Source of the DNA: Polycladomyces abyssicola
Lineage (GTDB): Bacteria; Bacillota; Bacilli; Thermoactinomycetales; JIR-001
Assembly: GCF_018326425.1 (NCBI RefSeq)
Contig: NZ_AP024601.1
Coordinates: 1,228,001 to 1,292,000 of the forward strand
Direction: 5' to 3'
Length of the DNA stretch: 64,000 nucleotides
This document shows, one piece after another, positions 28,278 to 37,914 of the stretch. The position numbers and the translations under genes are program-made. The notes below the pieces were generated by a model. The model had not been told where the DNA came from. It searched no databases and saw only the letters and a program-made list of their open reading frames with translations. Positions within the stretch are counted from its first letter, which is position 1. Each line of letters starts with the position of its first letter.

Positions 28278-30227
28278 ATGACCAGTTTGAACCCTACTAT
28301 GCGTCTGAAAGTGAAAGCGGACACGTTTTATCTCCCTGATCCAAACGGCGGTGTTTATTTTCGGAACAATTTTGTCTCGTTCCGTATGGAAGGCAGGACG
28401 ATCGATCAGTGGATTGAAAAACTCATACCGGTGTTCAACGGGGAGTACACGCTGGAAGATATAACAGACGGATTGCCGGACCCATACCGGGAACGGGTGT
28501 ATGAAATCGCTGAAATGTTGTACCAAAACGGCTTTGTCCGGGATGTGAGCCAAGACCGTCAGCATCAATTGCCGGATGAAATTCTCAAAAAGTATGCATC
28601 ACAAATTGAATTCTTGGATCATTTGGGCGGATCGGGCGGGTACCGTTTTGAGAGCTATCGTCAGGCCAAAGTTTTGGCGATCGGCTCAGGACCGTTTTTG
28701 GTCTCGTTGGTTGCGGCCTTGTTTGAATCCGGATTGCCTCGGTTCCACGTGCTGATCACGGATTCGGTACAGACCAACCGGCAGCGGTTGGCGGAACTGG
28801 AGGCACATGCCCGTAAAACGGATCCCGAGGTGGCTTTGGTGGAGGTCACCCCACAGAAGGAGGGGGTGAGTTCCTGGCGGGAGGCTGTGCAGCCATTTCA
28901 TTCGATTTTGTATGTGTCGCAGGAGGGCGATGTCGAGGAACTACGGGTTCTTCATGCGGTTTGCAGGGAGGAGAAGAAGTTGTTCCTTCCCGCCATGTGT
29001 CTAGAGCATGTGGGTGTGGCGGGTCCGCTGGTGCATCCGGACTCTGAGGGATGTTGGGAATCGGCGTGGCGCCGCATACACCATACCGCGCTTCGCAAAG
29101 ACCCGCAGTTGCACACCTTCTCATCCACAGCGGGAGCGATGTTGGCGAATGTGATCACGTTTGAGTTGTTTAAAACGGTTACGGGTATAAGCGAGTCGGA
29201 ACGTAACAATACATTCTACCTGCTGAATCTGGAGACGTTGGAAGGAAACTGGCATTCGTTCATACCCCATCCGCTGGTAACCGGGCGTGCAGCAGCCAAA
29301 TGGGTTCACGATCTCGATCTGCGGCTCGCACGGGATGCGAAGAGAAATGAACCGAATGGATTGCTTCCAACCTTCAGTCTGTTGACATCGGAAGAATCAG
29401 GGATATTCCATATTTGGGAGGAAGGGGACCTGAAGCAACTTCCGCTGGCTCAGTGCCGCGTGCAGGCAGCCGATCCGCTGTCGGAGGGACCGGCTAAGCT
29501 GTTGCCGGACATTGTCTGTACAGGTCTGACACATGAGGAAGCGCGGCGGGAAGCGGGGCTGGCCGGGATTGAAGCGTATGTGTCGCGTTTGGTCGGGGTG
29601 CTCGTCGAGGATGGGATGGTAGAATCGCAGGAATTTGTCGGTGTCGGAGCGGGAGAAACGGTTGCAGAAGGCATTTGTCGTGGATTGCAAAAGTGTCTGG
29701 CCGAGGAGCTGAGCAAGCGACAGGCGGATCAGAAGCCTCCTGTCTCTCGTGTGCAGTTGAGTGCAGTAGAAGATGAGCGTTGCCTGATTTATTTGCGGGC
29801 ATTGACCACAATACAAGGAGCACCGTTGATCGGCTTGGGAGAGGAAGTGTTTGGATTCCCTGTGGTGTGGGTCGGTACGAGCGAATGCTGGTATGGCAGT
29901 GTAGGCTTAAATGTGACCATGGCGCTCAGGAAGGCGTTGCAACAGGCACTGCAACAGGCGCTGCAGAAGTCACAAAACCAGGTGACGCGCTACGCGACGG
30001 AAGCGTTGGAGGCATATACCGTACTTTTTGAAGGAAAGGTGCCGCAAAATCTGGTGATTCCCGCGTGTGAAGAGACGGTACAATCGGAGACCATGCAATA
30101 CGCCTTGCAAGTCTTGAAACGGAACCGTAAGCGGCTCTTGTCCTTAGATCTGGCGCTGGAACCGTTTTTGAAAGAGGGACTGGCAGGGGTGTTCGGCGTG
30201 TTGTTGCGAGAGGAGGAATCCCGGTGA
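28278..30227 (+). CDS. Putative thiazole-containing bacteriocin maturation protein
   Basis: A 649-residue protein of the type found beside heterocycloanthracin precursors. The first 90 or so residues look like a leader-binding (RRE-like) domain. An E1/ThiF-like Rossmann segment, KVLAIGSGPFLVSLVAALF, begins at residue 131. Its partner role would be to present the precursor to the YcaO enzyme. An AAGGAGGAG site precedes the ATG, and its stop overlaps the next start. Family assignment is from layout and recollection of TOMM gene sets. Confidence 0.82.
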   Translation: MTSLNPTMRLKVKADTFYLPDPNGGVYFRNNFVSFRMEGRTIDQWIEKLIPVFNGEYTLEDITDGLPDPYRERVYEIAEMLYQNGFVRDVSQDRQHQLPDEILKKYASQIEFLDHLGGSGGYRFESYRQAKVLAIGSGPFLVSLVAALFESGLPRFHVLITDSVQTNRQRLAELEAHARKTDPEVALVEVTPQKEGVSSWREAVQPFHSILYVSQEGDVEELRVLHAVCREEKKLFLPAMCLEHVGVAGPLVHPDSEGCWESAWRRIHHTALRKDPQLHTFSSTAGAMLANVITFELFKTVTGISESERNNTFYLLNLETLEGNWHSFIPHPLVTGRAAAKWVHDLDLRLARDAKRNEPNGLLPTFSLLTSEESGIFHIWEEGDLKQLPLAQCRVQAADPLSEGPAKLLPDIVCTGLTHEEARREAGLAGIEAYVSRLVGVLVEDGMVESQEFVGVGAGETVAEGICRGLQKCLAEELSKRQADQKPPVSRVQLSAVEDERCLIYLRALTTIQGAPLIGLGEEVFGFPVVWVGTSECWYGSVGLNVTMALRKALQQALQQALQKSQNQVTRYATEALEAYTVLFEGKVPQNLVIPACEETVQSETMQYALQVLKRNRKRLLSLDLALEPFLKEGLAGVFGVLLREEESR

Positions 30228-32167
30228 GTGCTGTCGTGATGGTTGTCGGCGAAGGGTTGTTGGCGGACTTCGTATGTGGAGAATTATCCGCCCAAAACCA
30301 GGTCGTTCGTCAAACCGATTGGAAGGCAGGAGTACCGGAAGCGACGAATTTGGCTCTGGTGTTGCACGATACCTGGCATCCCTCCGTTCATCACAAGGCG
30401 GAAGAGGTGCTGCAACCAACCGGTATCCCTTGGCTGCGCGGCTTTGTTTCATTTGGCGAGGGCGTGGTCGGGCCGCTGGTTCGCCCGGGTACGCCGGGGT
30501 GCTCCCAGTGTGCGGATTGGCGACGTCTCATGGCGGGATTCGACCGCAAGGAGATGTGGGGGCTGCAACAGATGCTGACGGCGAACGGGGGAATGCCACG
30601 TGACGCGTGGGCATCGCGAACAGGACTATGGCAGATGGCTCACCTGATCGCAGCGGAGGCACAGAGGGTGTTGCAAGGCAGACGAGCCCACTTGGAAGGA
30701 CAATTGTTTTTGATCAACCTGAAAACGCTGAAAAACTCACGTCACTTCTTTTTGCCCGATCCGCAGTGTCCGGTTTGTGGTGGATTGCCAGACGATTCAC
30801 CGACAGCGGCCCGAATTTCCCTGCAACCAAGTCCCAAGATCAATGCCGACAGTTTCCGTTGTCGTTCAATCGATGACCTGAAGGACGTTCTGGTTCAAGA
30901 TTATCTGGATTCCCGGACTGGCCTTTTGAATGGGAAAATGCATGATCTCATGTCCCCGTTTGCTGATGCGAGTGTAAATTTGCCGTTGTTTACGGAGGAT
31001 GAGGGAGCAGCAGGTCGGACTCATTCCTATGCAGAAAGCGTGTTGACAGCTATTTTGGAGGGATTGGAACGGTATTGCGGCCTGACACCCCGCGGCAAAC
31101 GGACAGTGATCCACGACAGTTACCGAAATCTGGCAGATCAAGCGCTCAACCCCGTCAAGGTAGGTGTGCACGCGAAGGAACAGTATGAGCGGCCTGGTTT
31201 TCCATTTCAACCGTTTGATCCTGACCGTCCAATCGATTGGGTATGGGGCTATTCGTTATTAGAGGAGCGCCCGATTCTGGTTCCGCAGTTGCTCGCCTAT
31301 TACAGCTTGGGCTGTGGGGGTGGCTTTGTCTATGAAACTTCCAACGGATGCGCGTTAGGCGGAAGCTTGGAGGAGGCTATATTCTACGGCATCATGGAAG
31401 TGTTGGAACGTGATTCATTCCTGATGACTTGGTATGCGCAACTGCCGATCCCACGCCTTGATCCAAGTTCTGCTGACGACCAAGAATTACGGTTGATGAT
31501 CGACCGTTTGAAGGTGGTGGCGGGATATGATCTGTATCTGTTTAACTCGACGATGGAGCACGGGATTCCAAGCGTTTGGGCGTTGGCGAAAAACAGAAAA
31601 CAAAATGGAGTGAATCTCATCTGTGCGGCTGGAACTCATCTGGATCCACTACGGGCGGTGAAAAGCGCGATCCACGAATTGGCCGGTATGATGCTGATGC
31701 TTGACGAGAAATTTGAGGCGAACCGGGAGAAGGCTGAGCAAATGTTACACGATCCGTTCCTGGTGCAGCAGATGGAGGACCATTCCATGCTGTACAGTTT
31801 GCCGCAAGCGGAGGAACGACTGCAATTTTTACTGGATGAAAATCGTCCGTTGCGAACATTTGACGAGGAATTTGAACGAAGTGAAAGGCATGCGGACCTG
31901 ACCGACGATCTGAAGGATATTCTCCAGGTATTTCGCCGGTTGAACCTGGACGTGATCGTGGTGGACCAGACGACACCGGAACTCAAGCGAAACGGACTGC
32001 ATTGCGTGAAAGTGTTGATTCCGGGGATGTTGCCGATGACGTTCGGACATCACCTTACGCGCGTGACCGGGCTGGAGAGGGTGCTCCGGGTACCGGTGGA
32101 ACTCGGGTATGCGAAGCAACCACTGACGGTTGAACAGCTCAATCCGCATCCGCATCCCTTTCCTTAA
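30224..32167 (+). CDS. YcaO-type cyclodehydratase with fused N-terminal docking domain (SagC/D-like)
   Basis: A 647-residue protein. The N-terminal third carries two CxxC pairs (Cys93/Cys96 and Cys182/Cys185), likely a zinc site of the ThiF/SagC-like part. The C-terminal YcaO domain has TNGCALGGSLEEAI-type ATP-site residues (SNGCALGGSLEEA) and ends in PHPHPFP, the proline-rich tail required for azoline formation. It would convert core cysteines to thiazolines using ATP. The GTG start overlaps the preceding stop (GTGA). Confidence 0.9.
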   Translation: MSAVVMVVGEGLLADFVCGELSAQNQVVRQTDWKAGVPEATNLALVLHDTWHPSVHHKAEEVLQPTGIPWLRGFVSFGEGVVGPLVRPGTPGCSQCADWRRLMAGFDRKEMWGLQQMLTANGGMPRDAWASRTGLWQMAHLIAAEAQRVLQGRRAHLEGQLFLINLKTLKNSRHFFLPDPQCPVCGGLPDDSPTAARISLQPSPKINADSFRCRSIDDLKDVLVQDYLDSRTGLLNGKMHDLMSPFADASVNLPLFTEDEGAAGRTHSYAESVLTAILEGLERYCGLTPRGKRTVIHDSYRNLADQALNPVKVGVHAKEQYERPGFPFQPFDPDRPIDWVWGYSLLEERPILVPQLLAYYSLGCGGGFVYETSNGCALGGSLEEAIFYGIMEVLERDSFLMTWYAQLPIPRLDPSSADDQELRLMIDRLKVVAGYDLYLFNSTMEHGIPSVWALAKNRKQNGVNLICAAGTHLDPLRAVKSAIHELAGMMLMLDEKFEANREKAEQMLHDPFLVQQMEDHSMLYSLPQAEERLQFLLDENRPLRTFDEEFERSERHADLTDDLKDILQVFRRLNLDVIVVDQTTPELKRNGLHCVKVLIPGMLPMTFGHHLTRVTGLERVLRVPVELGYAKQPLTVEQLNPHPHPFP

Positions 32168-32189
32168 TCCATGCCTGGGAGGAAGAAGG

Positions 32190-33770
32190 ATGAGGCTGGA
32201 GGCATTTCTACACAATCTGCATTTTGACATCGACAAGATCCAACCGCCAGACTGGGAGGTGGATTGGGAAGACGCACCGCTTGCGTATAAGCTTTATCGA
32301 GGCTTGCCCGTGGTTCCGTTTTCTCTGGAAGTCCCGTTGACACTCAAGGGGCGGGAAGCGCATGTGAAGCCCGACCTTCGCGGAATCGGTCATTTTCTCT
32401 GGTACGTATACGGGCTTACTCAATTCTCACCGTCAGTGGATGCCTTGGATTCCTCGGGACAACCGATGGGCCTGACGCAATTGTACCGGCGATTTGTTCC
32501 CTCCGGTGGGGCGTTGTATCCAAACGAATGTTACGTGTATCTGAAAATGGAGGATTTGCCTGTCGGGGTGTACCATTATGATGTGGCACATCACCGCTTG
32601 GTATTGTTGCGCGAAGGCGATTTCGATTCCTATCTGGCCCGGGCTCTTGGCAATCGCTGTGACATGTCGGCTTGTTTTGGCGCTGTATTTGTGTCGACCA
32701 TGTTTTGGAAAAATTTCTTTAAATACAATAACTTTGCCTACCGACTGCAAGGTTTGGATGCCGGCGTGCTGATCGGGCAGTTACTGGAAGTGGCGAAACG
32801 GTTTGGCTTCGCATCGGGAGTGTACTTTCAGTTTCTTGATCGGGCCGTTAACCATCTGCTCGGGCTGTCCGAACAGGAGGAGAGCGTATATGCGGTGATT
32901 CCGCTGTCGGTAGAGCCTGCGATCACTTGGTTTGCTGACGGGAACGACGGAGACGGGGATCTTACTGCCGCCGAGTTGTGCCGGGAGTTGACAGAGGTTC
33001 ATCATGATCACTATGTTCGGTCGCTGAGGGTCAAGGAACATCCGATGCTGATCAAGATGAACCAAGCATCCATGCTGGAATCAACACGATCGTTTCGACA
33101 GATCGCAGGGGAGAAGAATGTCAACCGGAAGGGTCAGGCGGTGGCCCTGCCACATGTAAACCGGTTGTCTTATGATCTGGCGTCGGTCTGCCGGAAGCGG
33201 TATTCACCGGGGATGGATTTCGTTTGGAGCAAGGTTAGCCAACTGCAACTGGCCACGCTGCTCAAAGAGGCGACGGCTTCCTTTGTATATCAAAATGATT
33301 TGGACGGAGCACAAGAAAAGCCCCAGTCGCGTGTCATACTGTATGGCTGTTTGTATGGTGTTGAAGGCATTCCGGATGGTGCTTACCACTATGACAGTGC
33401 TGCTCATGCGTTGCAGTTGGTACGCCTCGGAGATCATCGGTACTGGCTGCAACAGGGGATGTCTATGCACAATGTCAATCTGTTCCAAGTACCGCTCTGC
33501 CTACATGTGGCAGGGGACCGAGACCATCTCAAAACGTCACTGGGATACAGAGGATATCGCATCCAACAGATGGAAGCGGGTATGCTCGTGCAGCGTTTAC
33601 TGCTGGCGGCTTCCGCCATCGGGATGGGAGGGCACCCGCTCCTCGGATTTGATGTGGGCTTGTGTGATGAGATCTACAAGATGGCCCCACAAGAAAGAAC
33701 CAGCTTGATCCAAATCCCGATGGGTCCCTATCGTCTTGGCTCCCGATGGGCGGGAATTTTGCATGGTTAG
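32190..33770 (+). CDS. SagB-type azoline dehydrogenase
   Basis: A 526-residue flavin-dependent nitroreductase-fold protein made of two tandem SagB-like halves. The first has RRFVPSGGALYPNECYVY and VYHYDVAHH near residues 100-140. The second has a YGCLYGVEGIPDGAYHYD segment near residue 390. It would oxidise thiazolines to thiazoles with FMN. The start is the ATG at 32190 (GGGAGG seven bases away); the frame is open upstream but only inside the YcaO gene. Confidence 0.88.
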   Translation: MRLEAFLHNLHFDIDKIQPPDWEVDWEDAPLAYKLYRGLPVVPFSLEVPLTLKGREAHVKPDLRGIGHFLWYVYGLTQFSPSVDALDSSGQPMGLTQLYRRFVPSGGALYPNECYVYLKMEDLPVGVYHYDVAHHRLVLLREGDFDSYLARALGNRCDMSACFGAVFVSTMFWKNFFKYNNFAYRLQGLDAGVLIGQLLEVAKRFGFASGVYFQFLDRAVNHLLGLSEQEESVYAVIPLSVEPAITWFADGNDGDGDLTAAELCRELTEVHHDHYVRSLRVKEHPMLIKMNQASMLESTRSFRQIAGEKNVNRKGQAVALPHVNRLSYDLASVCRKRYSPGMDFVWSKVSQLQLATLLKEATASFVYQNDLDGAQEKPQSRVILYGCLYGVEGIPDGAYHYDSAAHALQLVRLGDHRYWLQQGMSMHNVNLFQVPLCLHVAGDRDHLKTSLGYRGYRIQQMEAGMLVQRLLLAASAIGMGGHPLLGFDVGLCDEIYKMAPQERTSLIQIPMGPYRLGSRWAGILHG

Positions 33771-33811
33771 GGGAGGCAAGGCATCCCTCTGAAAATCCCA
33801 TCGTTTTAACG

Positions 33812-33847
33812 AAAAACATGCAGCCCTCTATAGAGCTGCATGTTTTT
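33812..33847. terminator. Bidirectional terminator closing the RiPP operon
   Basis: AAAAACATGCAG / CTGCATGTTTTT arms around a 12-nt loop, A-run on one side and T-run on the other. It serves the convergent CAP-domain gene as well. Confidence 0.9.
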
Positions 33848-33856
33848 CATACCGGC

Positions 33857-34603
33857 TTACTTCCCTATAAACTCTTGTACCCAGTAGTTTCCGTCTTTTA
33901 CATAACCTACACCAATATAATTGTAATTTTTATTCAAGATGTTTTCGCGGTGTCCTTTACTGTTCATCCAGTCATTTACCACTTCTTGCGGGGTGGGTTG
34001 TCCCATTGCAATATTTTCGCCCGCGGCTTTGTACTGAATGCCGTAATGATTCATCATATCAAACGGGGAGCCGTAGGTAGGACTGTTGTGGTCGAAATAG
34101 TTTTTATCGTGCATATCCTTTGCTTTGTCACGTGCCATTTTACTCAATTTCGGGTCCACTTTAAGAGCAGGCAGTCCGTATTTGGCTCGCTCTTTATTGG
34201 TAAGGTCAACCACTTGTTTTTCAAATTCACTCAGGGTGTAGCTGGTTTGTTTTTGCCCGGAAGCTGCCGACTGGGAAGATTTTTGTTGTGCGGTTTGATT
34301 TGTTGCCGGTTGTTTGTTCGGCTGGGTTTGTTGTGGTTGTTCTATTGCTTGAGTCGGTTGTTGTGGTGAATATTGTTGAATTTGAATTGGCTCATGGATA
34401 TCTACTTGGATGCCGTATTGCTTCAGGAGTTGGTCAAGATTGATATCCTTCAGAGCTACTTGAATACAGTAACTATAAAAAGACGAGTTTGGCTGAATTG
34501 CCGTTCCCGGATCTTGCTTACTTGCAGCAAACGTGGTAAGCGGGCTTATAATGGCCAACGCACCCGCAATTACCAATGAAGTCAAAAAGCGATAATTCTT
34601 CAC
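33857..34603 (-). CDS. Secreted CAP-domain (SCP/YkwD-like) protein
   Basis: A 248-residue secreted protein. The start is a GTG at 34601-34603 with AGGAGG eight bases upstream. Residues 1-27 form a signal peptide ending in TFAAS. A Gln/Pro-rich linker follows, then a C-terminal CAP domain (about 130 residues) with NKERAKYGLPAL, AGENIAMG and SKGHRENILN. Such YkwD-type proteins are common in spore-formers and are thought to act at the cell or spore surface. A role in RiPP immunity is conceivable from proximity alone, but it is on the opposite strand. Confidence 0.88.
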   Translation of the reverse strand: MKNYRFLTSLVIAGALAIISPLTTFAASKQDPGTAIQPNSSFYSYCIQVALKDINLDQLLKQYGIQVDIHEPIQIQQYSPQQPTQAIEQPQQTQPNKQPATNQTAQQKSSQSAASGQKQTSYTLSEFEKQVVDLTNKERAKYGLPALKVDPKLSKMARDKAKDMHDKNYFDHNSPTYGSPFDMMNHYGIQYKAAGENIAMGQPTPQEVVNDWMNSKGHRENILNKNYNYIGVGYVKDGNYWVQEFIGK

Positions 34604-34948
34604 AGAATAACCCTCCTGTTGCAGTTGGCTCAACGATTCCGTTGAACTTTTCTCTTAGAGGATAACATAAGATGATAGTCTATAAAGTAGAAATGGTTGG
34701 AAGTTGGTTGAAAAATGAGAATTTTGTTTCGCGGTTAGGGAGATTTGGGAATGAAGTACATGAACTGGGACGATGTTGCAGGGAAACAGGTAAAGTATAG
34801 GCGATCCGCTTGAGGAGCGCCTTTTTTAACGTGTGTTACCGGATGGACAAGTTGAATCAGATATTCAATGATGAAAACAGGTCAATTCAAAGATGAATAG
34901 AAGAACGTAACCACTACTGCTCTCATGCGGTATTTTTTGCTCAACGTT
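34604..34948. other. Intergenic region with a terminator-like hairpin at 34799-34827
   Basis: AGGCG / CGCCTTTTTT forms a terminator-like hairpin on the plus strand, with no clear gene before it. A 20-codon ATG frame (34751-34813) ends in the hairpin and lacks a good ribosome site, so I do not call it. Confidence 0.5.
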
Positions 34949-34964
34949 TTGGCACGAAAATTGC
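34949..34964 (+). promoter_or_regulatory. Sigma-54 promoter of the second agmatinase-family gene
   Basis: TTGGCACGAAAATTGC is a perfect -24/-12 match, 40 bp before the ATG. It places this gene in the same regulon as the cluster 17 kb away. Confidence 0.9.
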
Positions 34965-35003
34965 AATATTTTTTTAATCAAACAACTGAAGAGGAGGATT
35001 CAT

Positions 35004-35981
35004 ATGGTAAAGTATCAACCCAAAGATTCTTTTGAGTCACCGCGTTTTTGTGGACCTCGGACGTTTATGCGACTTCCTTATATGGAACAGTTGGACAAAC
35101 AGATGGACTTTGTTATTACCGGGATTCCGTTTGATACGGGACAATCTTTTCGGACGGGGGCGAGATTCGGCCCTGAGGCGATCCGGGATTTTTCCATTCT
35201 GTTGCGACCGTATAATCCAGAGCAAGACATCAATATTTTTGATTATGTTTCGGGAGTGGATTACGGCGATATTCCGGTTGTTCCTGGTTATATTTCCGAA
35301 ACATATGAAAAGATTGAAGAAGGATTGGCTCCGGTTGTGGAAAAAGGGATTATTCCCATTGTTTTGGGTGGCGATCACTCGATTACATTGGGAGAATTGC
35401 GGGCCATTGCCAAAAAGTACGGCCCTGTGGCGTTGCTTCAGTTTGATGCGCATTCCGATACGTGGGATTCCTACTTTGGGAAAAAATACAATCACGGAAC
35501 CGTTTTTCGTCGGGCGATTGAGGAAGGGCTTCTGGATGTGTCCCGCTCTATTCAAATAGGGATGCGCGGTGGTCTATACGGTCCGACGGATCTTCAGGAT
35601 GCACGGGATTTGGGATTGGAACTCTATACCACCAACGACTTCAAACGGGTTGGTGTAGAAAAGATGCTCGACATCATTCATCGGCGTGTAGGGAGTGGCC
35701 CCGTGTTTTTATCCTTCGACATCGACTTCCTCGATCCCGTTTATGCACCGGGGACAGGGACTCCGGAAGTCTCGGGAGTGAGCATCGATGATGCTTTGGC
35801 ATTGGTACGGGGGTTAACCGGAATCGATTTTGTCGGATTTGATCTGGTTGAAGTGCTGCCCGCTTATGATCATGGTCAAATTACGGCCGCCGCTGCTTCC
35901 AATATCGTCTATGAATTTATTACGTTAATAGCATTAGCGAAAAAGAATCGGATTCAACCAAAAATGCAAGTGGCCGAGTAG
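35004..35981 (+). CDS. Agmatinase/guanidinobutyrase-family ureohydrolase (second copy)
   Basis: A 325-residue ureohydrolase related to, but clearly diverged from, the enzyme at 8194. Metal ligands are all present: His125, Asp148, His150, Asp152, Asp239, Asp241. Its N-terminus (ESPRFCGPRTFMRLP) resembles Pseudomonas guanidinobutyrase and guanidinopropionase, so it may act on a different guanidino compound. Strong GAGGAGG site. Monocistronic, with its own sigma-54 promoter. Confidence 0.85.
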   Translation: MVKYQPKDSFESPRFCGPRTFMRLPYMEQLDKQMDFVITGIPFDTGQSFRTGARFGPEAIRDFSILLRPYNPEQDINIFDYVSGVDYGDIPVVPGYISETYEKIEEGLAPVVEKGIIPIVLGGDHSITLGELRAIAKKYGPVALLQFDAHSDTWDSYFGKKYNHGTVFRRAIEEGLLDVSRSIQIGMRGGLYGPTDLQDARDLGLELYTTNDFKRVGVEKMLDIIHRRVGSGPVFLSFDIDFLDPVYAPGTGTPEVSGVSIDDALALVRGLTGIDFVGFDLVEVLPAYDHGQITAAAASNIVYEFITLIALAKKNRIQPKMQVAE

Positions 35982-36341
35982 GAAGATAAGGGATCTGGAT
36001 GCCTACAGATGATGTATAGAAAATGGCAATTTCCTTTTGGTCCTGTGATGGGTGGGGGGCTTTGTTCCAGGAGTACGAACACAATGGGGGATTACATGTG
36101 GCGACTCTGGAATACACTTCTCGCTTCCTCCACCCTCATTAGAACGATTGGCAGTTTGTCAGGTTATCAAGGATCACCACATTCATCATCGGGATCGGGT
36201 GACGATCATTTGTACAATTTAAATCCAGGATGACGGTTTGACAGTACTAAGCGCCTCTGTTTGCGACACCCTGCTGTACACTCTGGAATTTGACTGAACT
36301 TTTGTTATAATCGGACTTAAAGGGATGGAGGAGAAGAGGTC
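35982..36341. other. Intergenic region, no gene seen
   Basis: A 360-bp stretch with stop codons in all frames. A TATAAT just before the acyl-CoA ligase remnant (about 36306) is the only promoter-like element noted; it has no good -35. Confidence 0.4.
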
Positions 36342-37420
36342 ATGGAGAAACCGTTGTTCCAAAAAGTGTGGTCCAAAGCGCAATGGGACGGTCTTCCAGT
36401 TCATCGTTCACTCTTAACTCCAATGATGTTTTTGGAGCGTGCCTTGCACGTTTTTCCGGAAAAAACGGCTGTCGTCGACGGGAAACGCCGTTTCACCTAC
36501 GCGGAGTTTGGATCCCGCGTCTATCGGTTGGCTAGCGCCCTGCACAAGGCGGGGATTGAAAAGGGAGACCGGGTAGCGGTGTTATCTCCCAACACGGTAG
36601 AGTTTCTGGAGGCCTATTTCGCCGTCCCTCAGATCGGTGCCGTGATGGTGCCGATCAACCGGCTGCTCTCTTCTCAGGAGGTGAAGTACATTCTCCAGCA
36701 CTCCGAAGCTAAAGCCCTGATCCCCACGGGGAGTTGGGTCACCTACTGGAACCGGTGTGGAACGAGTTGGAACACTTGGAACAGGTGATCTGGACCGGCC
36801 AGAGGGAGCAAGGGGCGTTAGCGATGGGTTGGACTTATGAAGCCTTCCTGGAGGAGGGAAGTGGTGATCCTTTCGTCTACATGGTGGATGACGAGGACCA
36901 GACCATCAGCATCAACTACACCAGCGGTACGACGGGCCGCCCCAAGGGGGTCATGTACACTCACCGGGGAGCCTATCTCAACGCGATGGGAGAGATCGTA
37001 GAGGCGGGGTTAAATGCTTCCAGTGTCTACCTGCACACCCTGCCAATGTATCACTGCAACGGCTGGTGCTTCCCCTGGGCCGTCACCGGGGTGGGGGCAC
37101 TTCACGTCTGTCTGCCAAAGGTGCGGTCCGAGGACATCTTCCGCCTTATCGAGGATGAGAAGGTGACTCATATGTGCGCCGCTCCCACGGTGATCATCAA
37201 GATGACGGCTGATGCTCCTTCCGGCTACCGCTTCCCCAGGCCGCTTCGTATCGTAACGGCGGGATCCCCGCCGCCTCCGGCGGTGATTGAGCGGGTCGAA
37301 GAGATGGGGGCTCAGGTCATCCATGTATACGGTCTTACAGAAACCTACGGTCCACACACGGTTTGCGAGTGGAAGGAGGAGTGGAACGGCGAAGAAGCGA
37401 AAAGACGGGCTCTGCTCAAC
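36342..37420 (+). pseudogene. Remnant of an acyl-CoA synthetase (AMP-dependent ligase)
   Basis: The first 130 or so codons match the N-terminal part of fatty-acyl-CoA ligases. The frame is lost near 36735 and resumes one base out of phase as ELGHLLEPVWNELEHLEQV. The AMP-binding motif YTSGTTGRPKG and the VYGLTETYGP motif are intact after the shift. Homology stops near 37415 (KRRALLNA), so roughly the C-terminal third, including the catalytic-lysine domain, is missing. An AGGAGAAGAGG site precedes the ATG. Confidence 0.85.
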
Positions 37421-37504
37421 GCACATCCCTTCCTGGGCATCCGTCGCCGTGGCGTTCAGAGACATCACTTCCTTGGCGTAAGCGGAAGTAAAGGAGCGAG
37501 CACC

Positions 37505-37815
37505 ATGGAAGTGTCCCGCATTCCAAAAGACAGGTAACCGTTCCCAAGCGCATTCGACAACTGTTGGATCTCAAGGAAGGCGGGTGGCGTTTGTACAGGA
37601 AAATGGAAAGGTCGTCATCAAGAAAGTGAGCTTGATTGTGTCTTTACAAATTGACCGATGCTATCAGCAAGGAAGCCGAGGAAAAAAGGGATCACAGACA
37701 AAAAGGGTTTGAGATCCTTGGCGTGGAAATTGTAGAGTGGGAAAAGGCCAATGGGAATGGCCTAGGTGGGGCGGATACCCTAAAATGCTGGCGGGGCCCA
37801 ATTAAGGGTGTTCAT
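37505..37815 (+). pseudogene. Frameshifted AbrB/SpoVT-type regulator or antitoxin remnant
   Basis: Preceded by AAAGGAG. The reading frame breaks at 37530 and 37582. Joined across the breaks it reads PK-QVTVPKRIRQLLDLKEGG then VAFVQENGKVVIKKV, the swapped-hairpin AbrB fold with the KGQVTVP signature. A Lys/Glu-rich helix (KLTDAISKEAEEKRD) in a third frame may be its tail. Both early breaks are single missing bases. No toxin gene is adjacent. Confidence 0.65.
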
Positions 37816-37866
37816 CCGGAATGATACATCTAGATTTTCGGCAAGTGAGCTATTGTCACAGTAAAC

Positions 37867-37884
37867 TGTCGACAATCGACTAAA
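37867..37884. promoter_or_regulatory. GntR operator candidate 1
   Basis: TGTCGACAATCGACTAAA, 31 bp before the GntR start codon. It contains GTCGA-CAA-TCGAC and fits the TNGTNNACNA consensus of FadR-type GntR proteins except for one base. An identical 18-mer in reverse orientation precedes the malonate carrier gene. Confidence 0.75.
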
Positions 37885-37914
37885 CAAAAAGGGAAAAGTC
37901 CGGGTGATTGGCAA

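Noticed and set aside
27738..28568. Long minus-strand open frame opposite RiPP precursor 2 (Thr/Ala-rich)
   Set aside because: It is a by-product of the Gly/Cys codon repeats on the other strand, crosses two genes and a terminator, and has no ribosome site.
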